A stretch of DNA of 64,000 bases from JBMOKT01 sp049323895 (GCA_049323895.1 JBMOKT010000023.1:124001-188000); one strand, 5' to 3'; counted from the first letter of the stretch, positions 26,423-35,690 are shown. The notes: generated by a model not told the origin, from the letters alone. Numbers and translations are program-made.

Positions 26423-28231
26423 CTACGATTTAACTTTCAAATAAGGGAATTTACCCCTTTCTACATAGCTTGTATGCAGGTATCTATTTGCCGTTTCAGA
26501 CAAGGGTTTTCCCAAAAATTCTTCATATATTTGTTTAATCCTTGGGTTTTCATGGGATCTTCTAATTTTTTTATTATCATCCACATTATATAAGGCATCT
26601 GCCCTGTTATGGCGGTAATCCAAAGAAATTTGCTTATAATCTCTTGTACTGAGAATAGGTTGACCGCCGCCGCCGACACAACCACCGGGACAGCCCATGA
26701 CTTCCATATAGTCAAATCTCTTTTCTCCCCTTTTAAACATTTCCAATGCCTTTTTGGCATTTCCTGTACCATGGGCAATTGCTACAGTTATAGTTTTGCC
26801 ATCAAGGGTGACCTTGGCATATTTTAGACCACGTTGGCCTCTGGCATCTTCAAAATCTGGAACATCCATTTCTTGTCCATTCACTATCTTATAGGCTGTA
26901 CGGAGAGCGGCTTCAAAAAGCCCGCCGGTTGCACCAAAAATCATTCCCGCACCGCTGTACTGATCAAAAGGTTCATCATACTCCTCATCTGAAAGCTTCG
27001 TAAAATCCATGCCAACCTGACGTATCATTCTGGCTAACTCCCGGGTAGTTAACACATAGTCTACGTCTTGAGAATATTCCGTTCCCATCTCAGGGCGGGC
27101 TGCTTCATATTTTTTGGCAGTACATGGCATGATAGCAACATTAACAATATTTTTAGGATCAAGACCATATTTATTGGCGTACCAGGATTTCGTTAAGGCT
27201 CCGCACATTTCGTGGGGAGATTTACAAGATGATAAATGCGGTAAAAACTCAGGATAAAAGTGTTCAGCATACTTGACCCAAGCCGGGCAGCATGATGAAA
27301 GCAGGGGCAGTTTTTCCGGATTTTTAAATAGTCTTTCCACTAATTCATGGGCCTCTTCCATTATCGTTAAATCAGCGGTGACATCTGTGGCAAATACCTT
27401 ATCAAAGCCGATCCTTTTTAATGAAGCAACCAGCTTTCCTGCTACAAAAGATCCTAACGGCATACCAAAAACTTCACCGATTGTGACCTGAATAGAAGGG
27501 GCTGTTTGAACTACTACGTGTTTGGAAGGGTCATTAAGGGCTTGCCAAACTTCATTAATACTTTCTTTTTCACTAAGGGACGCCGTAGGACAAGCTATCA
27601 CACATTGACCACACATAATGCATGTTACATCATTCATATCCTTCTTAAAGGCAGGGGCTATTACTGTCTGCAATCCTCTATTCAGAGCTGTATAAACATT
27701 GCACTCTTGAATTTTGTTGCAAATCGCCAGGCAACGCCTGCATTTTATACACTTATTATAGTCCCGCTGAATTGCAGGATTGTTGTCATGAAAACCATAA
27801 TCAGGCATTTCCCCGGTATAAGGAATATTTCTTATGCCTAAATTATCGGCTAAGTTTTGCAGTTCACAATTAAGGTTTCTGATACAAGTCGTACATTCCC
27901 GATGGTGATTGGATAATAATAGTGTAACGGCACTTCGTCTGGCCCTATGTACCCTTTTACTATTAGTTTTTATTTTTAAACCTTCCCTTACAGGGTACAC
28001 ACAAGAAGCTTGCAGGTTCCTAATTCCCTCGATTTCCACTACGCAAACACGACAGGCCCCAATTTCATTGATATCCTTTAAATAACAGAGGCTGGGTATT
28101 TCAATATTAAACAAGCGGGCCGCTTCCAAAATTGTCATGCCTTCCGGCACCTCATAATCCAGTCCGTCAATATTTATCACTATTTTTTTTCCTAAAGCTT
28201 TTATTTCTTCTTGTTCTCTGATATTTTCCAC
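26423..28231 (-). CDS. hydA: [FeFe]-hydrogenase catalytic subunit (HydA/HndD type)
   Basis: 602 aa. From the N-terminus: [2Fe-2S] plant-type domain (C49, C60, C63, C77), the His/Cys cluster region (HHREC, C113, C116, C122), two [4Fe-4S] motifs (CIKCRRCLAIC 161-171; CIMCGQCVIAC 204-214), then the H-cluster domain. Its signatures are SSCCPAW (313-318, usually TSCCP), MPCTAKKYEA (C370) and CPGGCVGGGGQP (C514, C518). It reduces protons or oxidises H2, with NuoF/NuoE-like partners encoded upstream. GTG start after AGGTG. Confidence 0.95.
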   Translation of the reverse strand: MENIREQEEIKALGKKIVINIDGLDYEVPEGMTILEAARLFNIEIPSLCYLKDINEIGACRVCVVEIEGIRNLQASCVYPVREGLKIKTNSKRVHRARRSAVTLLLSNHHRECTTCIRNLNCELQNLADNLGIRNIPYTGEMPDYGFHDNNPAIQRDYNKCIKCRRCLAICNKIQECNVYTALNRGLQTVIAPAFKKDMNDVTCIMCGQCVIACPTASLSEKESINEVWQALNDPSKHVVVQTAPSIQVTIGEVFGMPLGSFVAGKLVASLKRIGFDKVFATDVTADLTIMEEAHELVERLFKNPEKLPLLSSCCPAWVKYAEHFYPEFLPHLSSCKSPHEMCGALTKSWYANKYGLDPKNIVNVAIMPCTAKKYEAARPEMGTEYSQDVDYVLTTRELARMIRQVGMDFTKLSDEEYDEPFDQYSGAGMIFGATGGLFEAALRTAYKIVNGQEMDVPDFEDARGQRGLKYAKVTLDGKTITVAIAHGTGNAKKALEMFKRGEKRFDYMEVMGCPGGCVGGGGQPILSTRDYKQISLDYRHNRADALYNVDDNKKIRRSHENPRIKQIYEEFLGKPLSETANRYLHTSYVERGKFPYLKVKS

Positions 28232-28246
28232 ACTAATTCACCTGCC

Positions 28247-30145
28247 TTATCTCTTATAAATTGCATCGACCGGGCACTTCTGAATACAGTTGCCGCACTT
28301 TATACAGACATCCTGATGTATTTTAAACGGCGGTTTTTTATGTTCTCCTGTAATGGCATTGACGGGACAAATCCTGGCACAAATTCCACAAGCAATACAC
28401 TTTTCATCAGAGATAACAACTTTTAATAGACTGTTGCATACCCCTGCCGGACAGCTTTTGTCTTTTATATGAAGGATATACTCATCCCTAAAATATTGTA
28501 ATGTACTTAAAACAGGATTAGGTGCCGTTTGACCAAGTCCGCATAGGGACGAGTCTTTAATATCTAAGCATAAGTCTTCAAGAATTTGCAGGTCTTCCAT
28601 TTTTCCATTGCCTTTTGTTATTCTTTCTAGAATTTCCAGAATGCGTTTTGTACCTATACTGCAAGGAACACACTTACCACAGGACTCATGTTGAGCAAAT
28701 TCTAAATAAAACCGGGCAATATCAACCATGCAATCGGTCTCATCCATGATAATCATTCCGCCGGAACCCATCATGGAGCCAACATCTGCTAAAGACTCAA
28801 AGTCAATATTAATATCCAGCATGGATTTGGGAATACAACCGCCGGAAGGTCCCCCTGTCTGCACAGCTTTAAACTCTTTATTATCATGTATTCCTCCGCC
28901 GATATCATAAATGATTGTCCGTAAGCTTGTCCCCATAGGAACTTCTATCAGTCCGGTGTTATTAATCTGACCGGCTAAAGCAAATACCTTTGTACCTTTG
29001 CTCTTTTCAGTTCCGATGTTTGCAAACCAATCTGCTCCCCTTTGCAAGATAATAGGGATATTGGCGTACGTCTCTACATTGTTATTAAGGGTAGGCATTT
29101 CCCATAGACCTGCTTCAGCCGGAAATGGAGGTCTTGGGTTAGGTTCACCTCTAAATCCCATTACAGACTTGATAAGAGCTGTTTCTTCACCACACACAAA
29201 TGCCCCGGCACCTAATCTAATATCCAGATCAAAATTAAAATCTGAACCAAGGATGTTATTACCTAGCAGCCCCGATTTTTTTGCTTGGTCGATAGCAATT
29301 TCCAGTCGTTCTACAGCAATTGGATACTCAGCTCTGACATATACATAACCCTGCTTGGCTCCAATACAGTATCCGGCGATAATCATAGCTTCAATTACGC
29401 TGTGGGGATCCCCCTCTAATATAGACCTATCCATAAATGCACCAGGGTCTCCTTCATCTGCGTTACACAAAACATACTTTTTATCACCTTGGTAGGATAG
29501 GGTCATCTCCCACTTCTTACCTGTAAGAAAGCCTCCGCCTCCGCGGCCTCTAATTCCCGATTGTTTTAAGCTTTCAATAATATCCGGAGCAGGTGTGTTA
29601 TTTTTTAGAATTTCGGCTAAAACACTGTACCCGCCAACTGCTATGTATTCCCGTATATCTTCCGGGTTGATAACACCACAGTTTCGTAAAGCAATTCTTC
29701 TTTGACTATTAAAAAAGTCGATATCATTAATATTTCTTTGATATTGCCCTGTCTTAGGCGATTTATATAAGAGCTTTTCCAGAACTTCCCCCTGCTGAAT
29801 ATGTTTTTCCAAAATCTCATCTATATTTTCAAGTCCCACCTTACAATAAAGGGTATGTTCCGGATGAATAGCTATTATAGGACCTAGTTTGCAAAAACCA
29901 AAACAACCTGTTTTAAATACCTTTACTTTATCATCGAGCTTTCTTTTTCTTATTTCTTTCTCTAGTTTTTTTCTGACCTCATTACTTTCAGTGGAAGTAC
30001 ATCCTGTGCCAGAGCAAACCAGTATATGGTATTTTTTTATTTCCTTTTCAACTAATTTTCCGCCGGACCTTAAATCAATTTCATCACTAACCCTAGACTG
30101 TAATTCTTTAAGCTCATGATATGTTTTAATAGGTGTTATCATCAT
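28247..30145 (-). CDS. hydB: Hydrogenase NuoF-like diaphorase subunit (HydB/HndC type)
   Basis: 632 aa. The N-terminal thioredoxin-like [2Fe-2S] domain has CSGTGCTSTES and KTGCFGFCKLGP. The FMN/NAD domain has RGRGGGGFLTGKKWE and CNADEGDPGAFMDRSI, and the [4Fe-4S] motif is ESCGKCVPCSIGTKR. The C-terminus bears two ferredoxin motifs (CIACGICARICP, CIKCGNCIQKCP). This layout is that of electron-bifurcating hydrogenases. Its ATG overlaps the hydC stop (ATGA). NAD(H) and ferredoxin use is inferred from family. Confidence 0.94.
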   Translation of the reverse strand: MMITPIKTYHELKELQSRVSDEIDLRSGGKLVEKEIKKYHILVCSGTGCTSTESNEVRKKLEKEIRKRKLDDKVKVFKTGCFGFCKLGPIIAIHPEHTLYCKVGLENIDEILEKHIQQGEVLEKLLYKSPKTGQYQRNINDIDFFNSQRRIALRNCGVINPEDIREYIAVGGYSVLAEILKNNTPAPDIIESLKQSGIRGRGGGGFLTGKKWEMTLSYQGDKKYVLCNADEGDPGAFMDRSILEGDPHSVIEAMIIAGYCIGAKQGYVYVRAEYPIAVERLEIAIDQAKKSGLLGNNILGSDFNFDLDIRLGAGAFVCGEETALIKSVMGFRGEPNPRPPFPAEAGLWEMPTLNNNVETYANIPIILQRGADWFANIGTEKSKGTKVFALAGQINNTGLIEVPMGTSLRTIIYDIGGGIHDNKEFKAVQTGGPSGGCIPKSMLDINIDFESLADVGSMMGSGGMIIMDETDCMVDIARFYLEFAQHESCGKCVPCSIGTKRILEILERITKGNGKMEDLQILEDLCLDIKDSSLCGLGQTAPNPVLSTLQYFRDEYILHIKDKSCPAGVCNSLLKVVISDEKCIACGICARICPVNAITGEHKKPPFKIHQDVCIKCGNCIQKCPVDAIYKR

Positions 30146-30666
30146 ACTGGCACCTCTTCACCAATGGCTGATTGCTTATTAGTCTTTATATAGCTATGTA
30201 AAATGCCGGGGATATCCGCCGGACTTAAGCGGCCATAAACTTTATCGTTGATAGTAATTACCGGGGCTAAACCACAAGCTCCAATACACCTGGTAACTTT
30301 GATAGTAAACAATTTATCCAAGGTAGTTTCCCCTTCTTTAATATGCAGTTCTTCTTCAATGGTTTTTAAAATTTCCTGTGAACCCTTAACATAACAAGCT
30401 GTCCCCATACAAACATTAATGTTGTACTTACCTTGTGGTTCTTCGGAAAATAGAGAATAAAAACTTACTACACCATTGACAGTCGAGATGGGGATGTTCA
30501 GCTTATCTGATACATAGGATTGAACTTCTATGGGTAAGTGCCCAAATATTTCCTGAGCTTTTTGCAATATACGAATCAACATACCTTCCTGCTGTTTGTA
30601 TTTGTCGATAACTAGATCAAGCTTTTCATATTTTTCTTTTTCCTGTATACTAATCTCCAATTCCAT
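30142..30666 (-). CDS. hydC: Hydrogenase NuoE-like [2Fe-2S] subunit (HydC/HndA type)
   Basis: About 174 aa, thioredoxin-like ferredoxin of the NuoE family. Cluster ligands are in NVCMGTACYVKG and TRCIGACGLAPV. The N-terminal helical part has QEIFGHLPIEVQSYVSDKLN. ATG at 30666 has GGAGG about 10 nt upstream; GTG at 30675 lies too close to it. First gene of hydCBA. Maturation genes hydEFG are not in the window. Confidence 0.93.
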   Translation of the reverse strand: MELEISIQEKEKYEKLDLVIDKYKQQEGMLIRILQKAQEIFGHLPIEVQSYVSDKLNIPISTVNGVVSFYSLFSEEPQGKYNINVCMGTACYVKGSQEILKTIEEELHIKEGETTLDKLFTIKVTRCIGACGLAPVITINDKVYGRLSPADIPGILHSYIKTNKQSAIGEEVPV

Positions 30667-30760
30667 AATATTCACGCCTCCATTTACACAAGGTAACTAT
30701 TTAAGTATTTTTTGGAAAAATTTTTAGATTTATACCTGGAGACTGGAGAAAAAATTAAAA

Positions 30761-30804
30761 GGGACACCGTCTGCTAAGACTAACTTATAGCAGAAATGTG
30801 TCCC
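30761..30804 (-). terminator. Terminator after the YetF-like gene
   Basis: Minus strand GGGACAC-ATTT-CTGCTA / TAGCAG-ACG-GTGTCCC followed by TTTTAATTTTTT. It ends the 30812 gene's transcript ahead of hydC. Confidence 0.85.
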
Positions 30805-30811
30805 AAGCGTT

Positions 30812-31531
30812 TTACTCAATACCATACTGTCCGTGTTTTTCTTTAGTATTAGTTAATCTTTTCGAAACATAAAGCCGATTTGAAGAATCTAGTCCTGCAT
30901 AAAATACTTCGCTTACATCTTTCACTCCATACATCTTTAAATTATCGATTAGTAATTCCTTAGTAAATTTTGTGTTTTTTAAGTTTTCATCAAGTATATT
31001 CCCATCCATTATGACATCTCTGGTTAGTCCCTTATATGGCGGCGAAAAATTTATATCGGAAGGAGTCAAAGGCTGTTTTTCTGACTTTTTCTGTACAGAA
31101 AGCTTGCCATCCGGTTCCATGACTGCAAACTCAACATCTGCAATATTAAATGCATTCTTTTGTCTTAACATCATGGTCAGGTCCTCAATTGACAAACGCT
31201 CTCTTTTTAAATTTTGATTTACAATTGTACCCCTGTCTATCAACACCACCGGCTCAGACTCAAACATTTTCCTTGCTCTAAAACTTTTGATATGGGCATA
31301 ATCCACCAAAAATGTAAGTAATGCCAGAAGTATAAGAATTGTAAATCCGGCGGTTATACTATTGTACGGACCAAAGGCGTGATTTGCTGCCACAGAACCT
31401 ATAGTTATACCTACAACAAAGTCAAAAAAGGTCATCTGCGAGATTATTTTTCTTCCCAGGAATCTTGATAAAATCATGAGAACAATATAGGTAAATATTG
31501 TTCTTATTGCAGGGTTTATTATATTTTCCAT
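30812..31531 (-). CDS. DUF421/YetF-family membrane protein
   Basis: 239 aa. Three N-terminal membrane helices (about 10-80) carry SRFLGRKIISQMTFFDFVVG and IGSVAANHA, the YetF hallmark. A cytosolic domain follows, with the conserved LSIEDLTMMLRQKNAFNIAD and VEFAVMEPDGKLSV. The family is common in spore-formers and its function is unclear. AAGGAG precedes the ATG. It appears monocistronic. Confidence 0.85.
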   Translation of the reverse strand: MENIINPAIRTIFTYIVLMILSRFLGRKIISQMTFFDFVVGITIGSVAANHAFGPYNSITAGFTILILLALLTFLVDYAHIKSFRARKMFESEPVVLIDRGTIVNQNLKRERLSIEDLTMMLRQKNAFNIADVEFAVMEPDGKLSVQKKSEKQPLTPSDINFSPPYKGLTRDVIMDGNILDENLKNTKFTKELLIDNLKMYGVKDVSEVFYAGLDSSNRLYVSKRLTNTKEKHGQYGIE

Positions 31532-31615
31532 ATTTAAGCTCCTTCGTATCCTTGTAGATACAACTTATTTATAGAGATATTTTTGGCTAGGAGCTATATT
31601 TTAATTCTTTTTTTT

Positions 31616-32416
31616 TTATAGGGCAATTCCCATTTGACCACAATTGTTTAATCGCAATGAAGCACGTTCATATTCCCAAGATATTTCTACAGGGGCAGCA
31701 AAGAAGTCCGAAAGGTTAGCGCTTGTTAAGACTTTTTTTGTTTGCCCAGTCTGGTATACCTCTCCCTTTCTCAGCATTAATACATTATTGAAAACAGGCA
31801 ATATTTCTTCAACACGATGGGTTACATATATTAGAGTGGGCGCGTCCTTTTCAGTACTTAGTTTTTGAATAGTGGACAATAAATGTTCCTTGGCCAGGAT
31901 ATCTAGTCCGGTACATGGTTCATCTAGTATTAGTATTTTAGGAGAACTCATGAGTGCTCTGGCAATAACAGTTTTTTGTTTCTCTCCTTGAGATAGTGTT
32001 TTATAGGGGCGTTCCACCAGTTGGGAACACCCTAGTTTAATTAATAATTCTCTTGCCTTATTAATATCATCTTCCTCAGGAGTATCGACCAAACCAATTG
32101 TTGCAAATTTTCCACTTAGCGTAATTTCCAGCACTGTCTCATTTACATACAGATTTTCCTGCAGAGAGGAACTAACCCAGCCAATACTTTTCCTCAATTC
32201 CTGAAGACTGTATGAACCAAATTTCTTGCCTAACACTTTTACCTCCCCCGAAGAAGGATAAATATATCCGTTAAGGATATTTAACAAGGTAGTTTTGCCG
32301 GATCCGTTCAAACCCAAGATTGCCCAATTTTCCCCAGTTTCTACTTCCCAGTTAATATTCCTTAAAATTTCTTTGTTTTCTCTTCTCCAAGAGACTTGCT
32401 TCATGCTGATTACCAT
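31616..32416 (-). CDS. ABC transporter ATP-binding protein (YlmA/ModF-like)
   Basis: 266-aa single ATPase domain. Walker A GLNGSGKTT, Q-loop WVSSSLQENL, signature LSQGEKQ, Walker B ILILDEPCTGLD and switch His in VTHRVEE are all present. Sequence style resembles ModF/YlmA ATPases that lack an adjacent permease, and none is seen here. Whether it drives transport or acts alone cannot be told. GGAGG precedes the ATG. Confidence 0.8.
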   Translation of the reverse strand: MVISMKQVSWRRENKEILRNINWEVETGENWAILGLNGSGKTTLLNILNGYIYPSSGEVKVLGKKFGSYSLQELRKSIGWVSSSLQENLYVNETVLEITLSGKFATIGLVDTPEEDDINKARELLIKLGCSQLVERPYKTLSQGEKQKTVIARALMSSPKILILDEPCTGLDILAKEHLLSTIQKLSTEKDAPTLIYVTHRVEEILPVFNNVLMLRKGEVYQTGQTKKVLTSANLSDFFAAPVEISWEYERASLRLNNCGQMGIAL

Positions 32417-32497
32417 TATTGCCCTCCTCTTTTATAACACCATTCTGTTTAAGAACTATTATATAACACAACAAGGTATAATTGCTATATCTGCAAA

Positions 32498-32521
32498 TTA
32501 CATTTGGCACAGCAAATGTAA
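32498..32521. promoter_or_regulatory. Palindromic operator candidate upstream of the AhpD-like gene
   Basis: TTACATTTG-GCACAG-CAAATGTAA is a perfect 9-bp inverted repeat, about 94 nt before the AhpD-like gene and 82 nt upstream of the divergent ABC gene. Its position fits a regulator shared by both. The regulator is unknown. Confidence 0.5.
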
Positions 32522-32614
32522 AAAATATACTGGCAACTACTATTTTTGTTGTTTATAATTGGCCTTAAGGGAATATAGTTATTTCAAATTAGGAATTTTT
32601 AGGAGGTATTATTT

Positions 32615-33208
32615 ATGGATAATAATTATCCTAAGCAGTTATCTTATCTGCAAAAACCTGATTCATCGGAGATTCCTCAAGAGCTACAGGAGCTGTTTGA
32701 CAAGCATGTAAAAACCCAAATGGAAAACTGGGGCTTCATAAACAACCTGTTTAAAGTCCTGCCCCTTAATCCTCACCAATTCAAGGGCTTTCTTGATTTT
32801 AAAGCATCCCTCTTCACTCCAGATACTTGCTATTTAAGCAACATTGATAAAGAAATGATAGGACTTGTAGTATCTGCCACAAACAACTGCTGTTACTGCC
32901 TGACTACCCACAGTGATGTTTTACGGGGGCTTACCGGCGACCCAGTTCTTGTGGATAAACTAACCTACAACTACCGTAGTGCAAAACTGACTGAAAAGCA
33001 GCGGGCACTCTGTGATTATGCCTACTTTGTAACAGTATATCCCCGTGAAATTGATACAAAGCAGGTTGACAAGCTGCGGGAAGTCGGCTTTAATGACCAT
33101 GAGATATTAGAGGCTGCTTATGTTGCAGGCTTTTTCAACTACACTAACAGATGGGTCAGTACAATTGCTCCTACGCCAAATGACGGTCATTACAGCCATA
33201 ATAGATAA
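32615..33208 (+). CDS. AhpD-like (carboxymuconolactone decarboxylase family) protein
   Basis: 197 aa, peroxidase-related AhpD-fold protein. The active motif NNCCYCLTTHSDVL contains C92, C95 and H99, the CxxC...H pattern used in alkylhydroperoxide reduction, with an extra C93. The fold is a helical bundle throughout and there is no signal peptide. A role in peroxide handling is inferred from family. AGGAGG precedes the ATG. Confidence 0.8.
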   Translation: MDNNYPKQLSYLQKPDSSEIPQELQELFDKHVKTQMENWGFINNLFKVLPLNPHQFKGFLDFKASLFTPDTCYLSNIDKEMIGLVVSATNNCCYCLTTHSDVLRGLTGDPVLVDKLTYNYRSAKLTEKQRALCDYAYFVTVYPREIDTKQVDKLREVGFNDHEILEAAYVAGFFNYTNRWVSTIAPTPNDGHYSHNR

Positions 33209-33225
33209 GAAGCGCCTCTTTTTAA

Positions 33226-33255
33226 AGTGGCTAGTGGCTAGTTGATAGTGGCTAG
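33226..33255 (+). repeat. AGTGGCTAG-type dispersed repeat, copy 1
   Basis: Thirty bases built from three AGTGGCTAG-like units. The same element occurs inverted at 61361-61390 with 27 of 30 bases identical. It lies between a gene end and its terminator. Confidence 0.65.
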
Positions 33256-33261
33256 AAAACA

Positions 33262-33311
33262 AAGAACACCTAAAATCTACATATCCCGTTTGTAGACATT
33301 TAGGTGTTCTT
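33262..33311. terminator. Bidirectional terminator
   Basis: AAGAACACCTAAA / TTTAGGTGTTCTT with an inner CTAC/GTAG pair, between the convergent AhpD-like and CoA-binding genes. A T-run follows on the plus strand and AAAACAAAG mirrors it on the other. Confidence 0.85.
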
Positions 33312-33325
33312 TTAATGGTTTTAAT

Positions 33326-33748
33326 TTATTTCCCCAGCAAATTATTGATAGCTCTATGTATATTATGGGGAAAACCGGAATTGGGGTGATGGAGAAATAC
33401 GCATGATTTCTTAGCATTTAGACCTAAATTGCGGGCTTTTACCAGACCTGATTCGTCAATAGAACCCAGTTGAAACCATAGATTTCTAATGTTTTTTGCT
33501 GCACAATGGGAAATCAATTCCTTACTAACTTCGGGACTGGTAAAAAAAACTGCTCCTTCGACCGGAGGTACATCATCCAAAGATGAAAAAAAATTAATAC
33601 CTTCAGCATCTTCCCCTTTTGGATTAACAGGGTAAAGCTGATAGCCCTCTTTTTGCAAAAAGTCATATGCGTTGCGGCTGAAGCTTTTGGGATTGCGTGA
33701 TAAACCAAGGACAGCTAGGGTTTTATAGTCCTGAAAAAAACTATCCAT
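33326..33748 (-). CDS. CoA-binding domain protein (YccU-like)
   Basis: 140-aa Rossmann-fold CoA-binding protein. Visible: AVLGLSRNPKSFS at the nucleotide-binding start, LYPVNPKGEDAEG, and the conserved NLWFQLGSIDESG. Length equals single-domain family members. Its biochemical role is not established. It follows a frameshifted zinc-ribbon gene on the same strand. Confidence 0.8.
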   Translation of the reverse strand: MDSFFQDYKTLAVLGLSRNPKSFSRNAYDFLQKEGYQLYPVNPKGEDAEGINFFSSLDDVPPVEGAVFFTSPEVSKELISHCAAKNIRNLWFQLGSIDESGLVKARNLGLNAKKSCVFLHHPNSGFPHNIHRAINNLLGK

Positions 33749-33766
33749 AATACAAGACCAACCTCC

Positions 33767-34110
33767 TTAAACAATCTCTATCTTTATATCCTGGTCTACT
33801 ATTACCTTGTTTTGGCTTAACCAGGAAATCAACTCATTTCTGCCTAAAATGTATTTATCGAACTCTTCCTCCGTTAATACCTGTTTCCCAGCATTAACTC
33901 CTTTTCACGCCAGTCTAAGTCAATTAAATCACTTTCTTTGACATCGGTCCCGCATATATTACAACGATAGGTATGGGAAAAAACAAAAGGAATCCAACAA
34001 ATAAATAAGCCATACGGAATAAAAAGAAGAATAATACACACTACTACTCTTACTCCTGTTGAAGAACTTCTCTCAATGCTGTCGCTTTTACATTCAGGGC
34101 ATAATTTCAC
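33767..34110 (-). pseudogene. Zinc-ribbon membrane protein with probable frameshift
   Basis: From GTG 34110 (GAGGAG 8 nt upstream) the minus strand encodes a ribbon CPEC...CNIC split by a hydrophobic segment (VVVCIILLFIPYGLFICWIP), ending after REKELMLGNRY at 33874. In the next frame, with no start codon, lies GVNAGKQVLTEEEFDKYILG and then NELISWLSQNKVIV, to a stop at 33767. A single-base change in the run at 33902-33905 would join both into about 114 aa. The function is unknown. Confidence 0.5.
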
Positions 34111-34249
34111 GTCAATAACTCCTCGTCTAAATATGGCTTGTTCCTATTATAGCATTGATAGGAGAAGCTTCACAACCCGATTGCTTGTAATTATCTTTTG
34201 AAAATTTAATGGTTTGGCTGCCTCGCCATTAACTGAAAACAATTTAAAA

Positions 34250-34267
34250 GACGGCAATTCAGCCGCC
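34250..34267 (-). terminator. Terminator of the glutamate-synthase-like gene
   Basis: Minus strand GGCGGC-TGAATT-GCCGTC followed by TTTTAAATTGTTTT, just after the stop at 34272. Confidence 0.65.
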
Positions 34268-34271
34268 CTTA

Positions 34272-35690
34272 CTAATTGTCTAGTGATTCACTAAAAGGGA
34301 TTTTTTTATACCCAAGTGGGATTTCAACAATTTCTGCAATATAAGAGTCCAGGGCAAACAAGTCTTCCTTGTTAACTTCCTTTATGCTGGATTTTCCTAA
34401 TGCCCTAACACCCTCCATTATTTCCTGGTTGCAGGCCTCGAGATATTTATATAGGTTCTTAGCACCCGTATTAACATTCAATTTATTTTTCATGTGACCT
34501 TGGAAAAATACTACTGAAGGCGGGGGTTCCCAAGGCAAGGCCTCCAGAACCTGGGTATGGGCCATTGCAAATAGGGCGATAGCGCCAATATAAACTGCAT
34601 CTGCACCAAGTGCTATCGCTTTTAGCATCTGACCTGGATTATAAAAACCCCCTGCCATTATTAAGCTAACTTTATCTTTGCTGTTAGTTTCTATCAGATA
34701 ATCATTTGCCCTCTTCAGGGCAAATAATGTTGGCAAACCAAAATCATCCTGGAGAATAGGTGCAGTTCCTTTGGAACCTGCCTGTGCGCCATCTATTGCA
34801 ATAAAATCCACTTCTGCCTCCAGGGCAATTTCTAAATCTTTTTCGATATATTTACTGCCTGCGAACTTTACACCTACCGGTACACCATCGGTTACAGATT
34901 TCAGATACGTTATTAATCTGGTAAAATAGTCTTTTTCCTTGATACCCGGTAAGTTGGCATGAATTATCGCCCGCTCACCCCACTTTAGCCCTAATTTTCT
35001 TTTTACACTATAACTGATATCTTTATCTTTAATAGCGTGACCTGTTCCCCCGCCTGCCCCTTGACCAATATGAATCTCAATTGCATCTGCTTGTTTTAAT
35101 ATTTTTTCAGATTTATTCCATGAACCCCGGTTATACTGAATGATAAGTTTTTCTGCAGCTTTTCTTTCAGCGGGTAAAAATGCTCCTTCACCTGTATTGG
35201 TAGCAGTTTTGGCCATACTGCTTCCTTTAGCCAATGCTATCTTGGCTCTATCAGATAATGCCAAGCCGTATGCCATCCCGGAAATCAAGATAGGCATATT
35301 AACTTGTAAAGGCTTCTTAGCCCGTGGACCTATTGTTACAGTTGTATCAACCTTTTTTCCTTCGTCAGTAGGCAGCCTATGCAGTTGGGCAAAGTTTAAC
35401 ATTATGCCGTCAAACCCCGGAAAAGCCTTGGGACTGCCTAGCGGTCTGTGCAAAAGCTTCCCTTCCTGACTCCTTAAGTTTGTCTCCACGATATTTTGCA
35501 CCCCTACCTTTCGGGAGGCAGAGGCAAATTCATATAAATTTTCTTGATACTTGTCAACCATAATTCGGTTAATAAAGCTGTTAGTTGCAATCTCAATAGT
35601 TTTCCGTCCCAGCCAGGTTAAGCCATAATATCCGGCAACTCCCGCAGCGGCGGCAAGCAAAAAATTTTTTTCAAAATTATCTTTAGGCAT
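34272..35690 (-). CDS. FMN-binding glutamate-synthase-like protein, membrane-anchored
   Basis: 472 aa, the GltS central-domain family (FMN barrel) without glutaminase domain. Motifs: ISGMAYGLALSDRAK, IGQGAGGGTGHAI, VKFAGSKYIEKDLEIALEAE, FIAIDGAQAGSKGTAP, MAGGFYNPGQMLKAIALGAD. Residues about 10-28 form a hydrophobic anchor (FLLAAAAGVAGYYGLTWLG). I see only one cysteine (EACNQE), so the [3Fe-4S] site of true GltB is absent. The reaction is unknown. Confidence 0.75.
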   Translation of the reverse strand: MPKDNFEKNFLLAAAAGVAGYYGLTWLGRKTIEIATNSFINRIMVDKYQENLYEFASASRKVGVQNIVETNLRSQEGKLLHRPLGSPKAFPGFDGIMLNFAQLHRLPTDEGKKVDTTVTIGPRAKKPLQVNMPILISGMAYGLALSDRAKIALAKGSSMAKTATNTGEGAFLPAERKAAEKLIIQYNRGSWNKSEKILKQADAIEIHIGQGAGGGTGHAIKDKDISYSVKRKLGLKWGERAIIHANLPGIKEKDYFTRLITYLKSVTDGVPVGVKFAGSKYIEKDLEIALEAEVDFIAIDGAQAGSKGTAPILQDDFGLPTLFALKRANDYLIETNSKDKVSLIMAGGFYNPGQMLKAIALGADAVYIGAIALFAMAHTQVLEALPWEPPPSVVFFQGHMKNKLNVNTGAKNLYKYLEACNQEIMEGVRALGKSSIKEVNKEDLFALDSYIAEIVEIPLGYKKIPFSESLDN

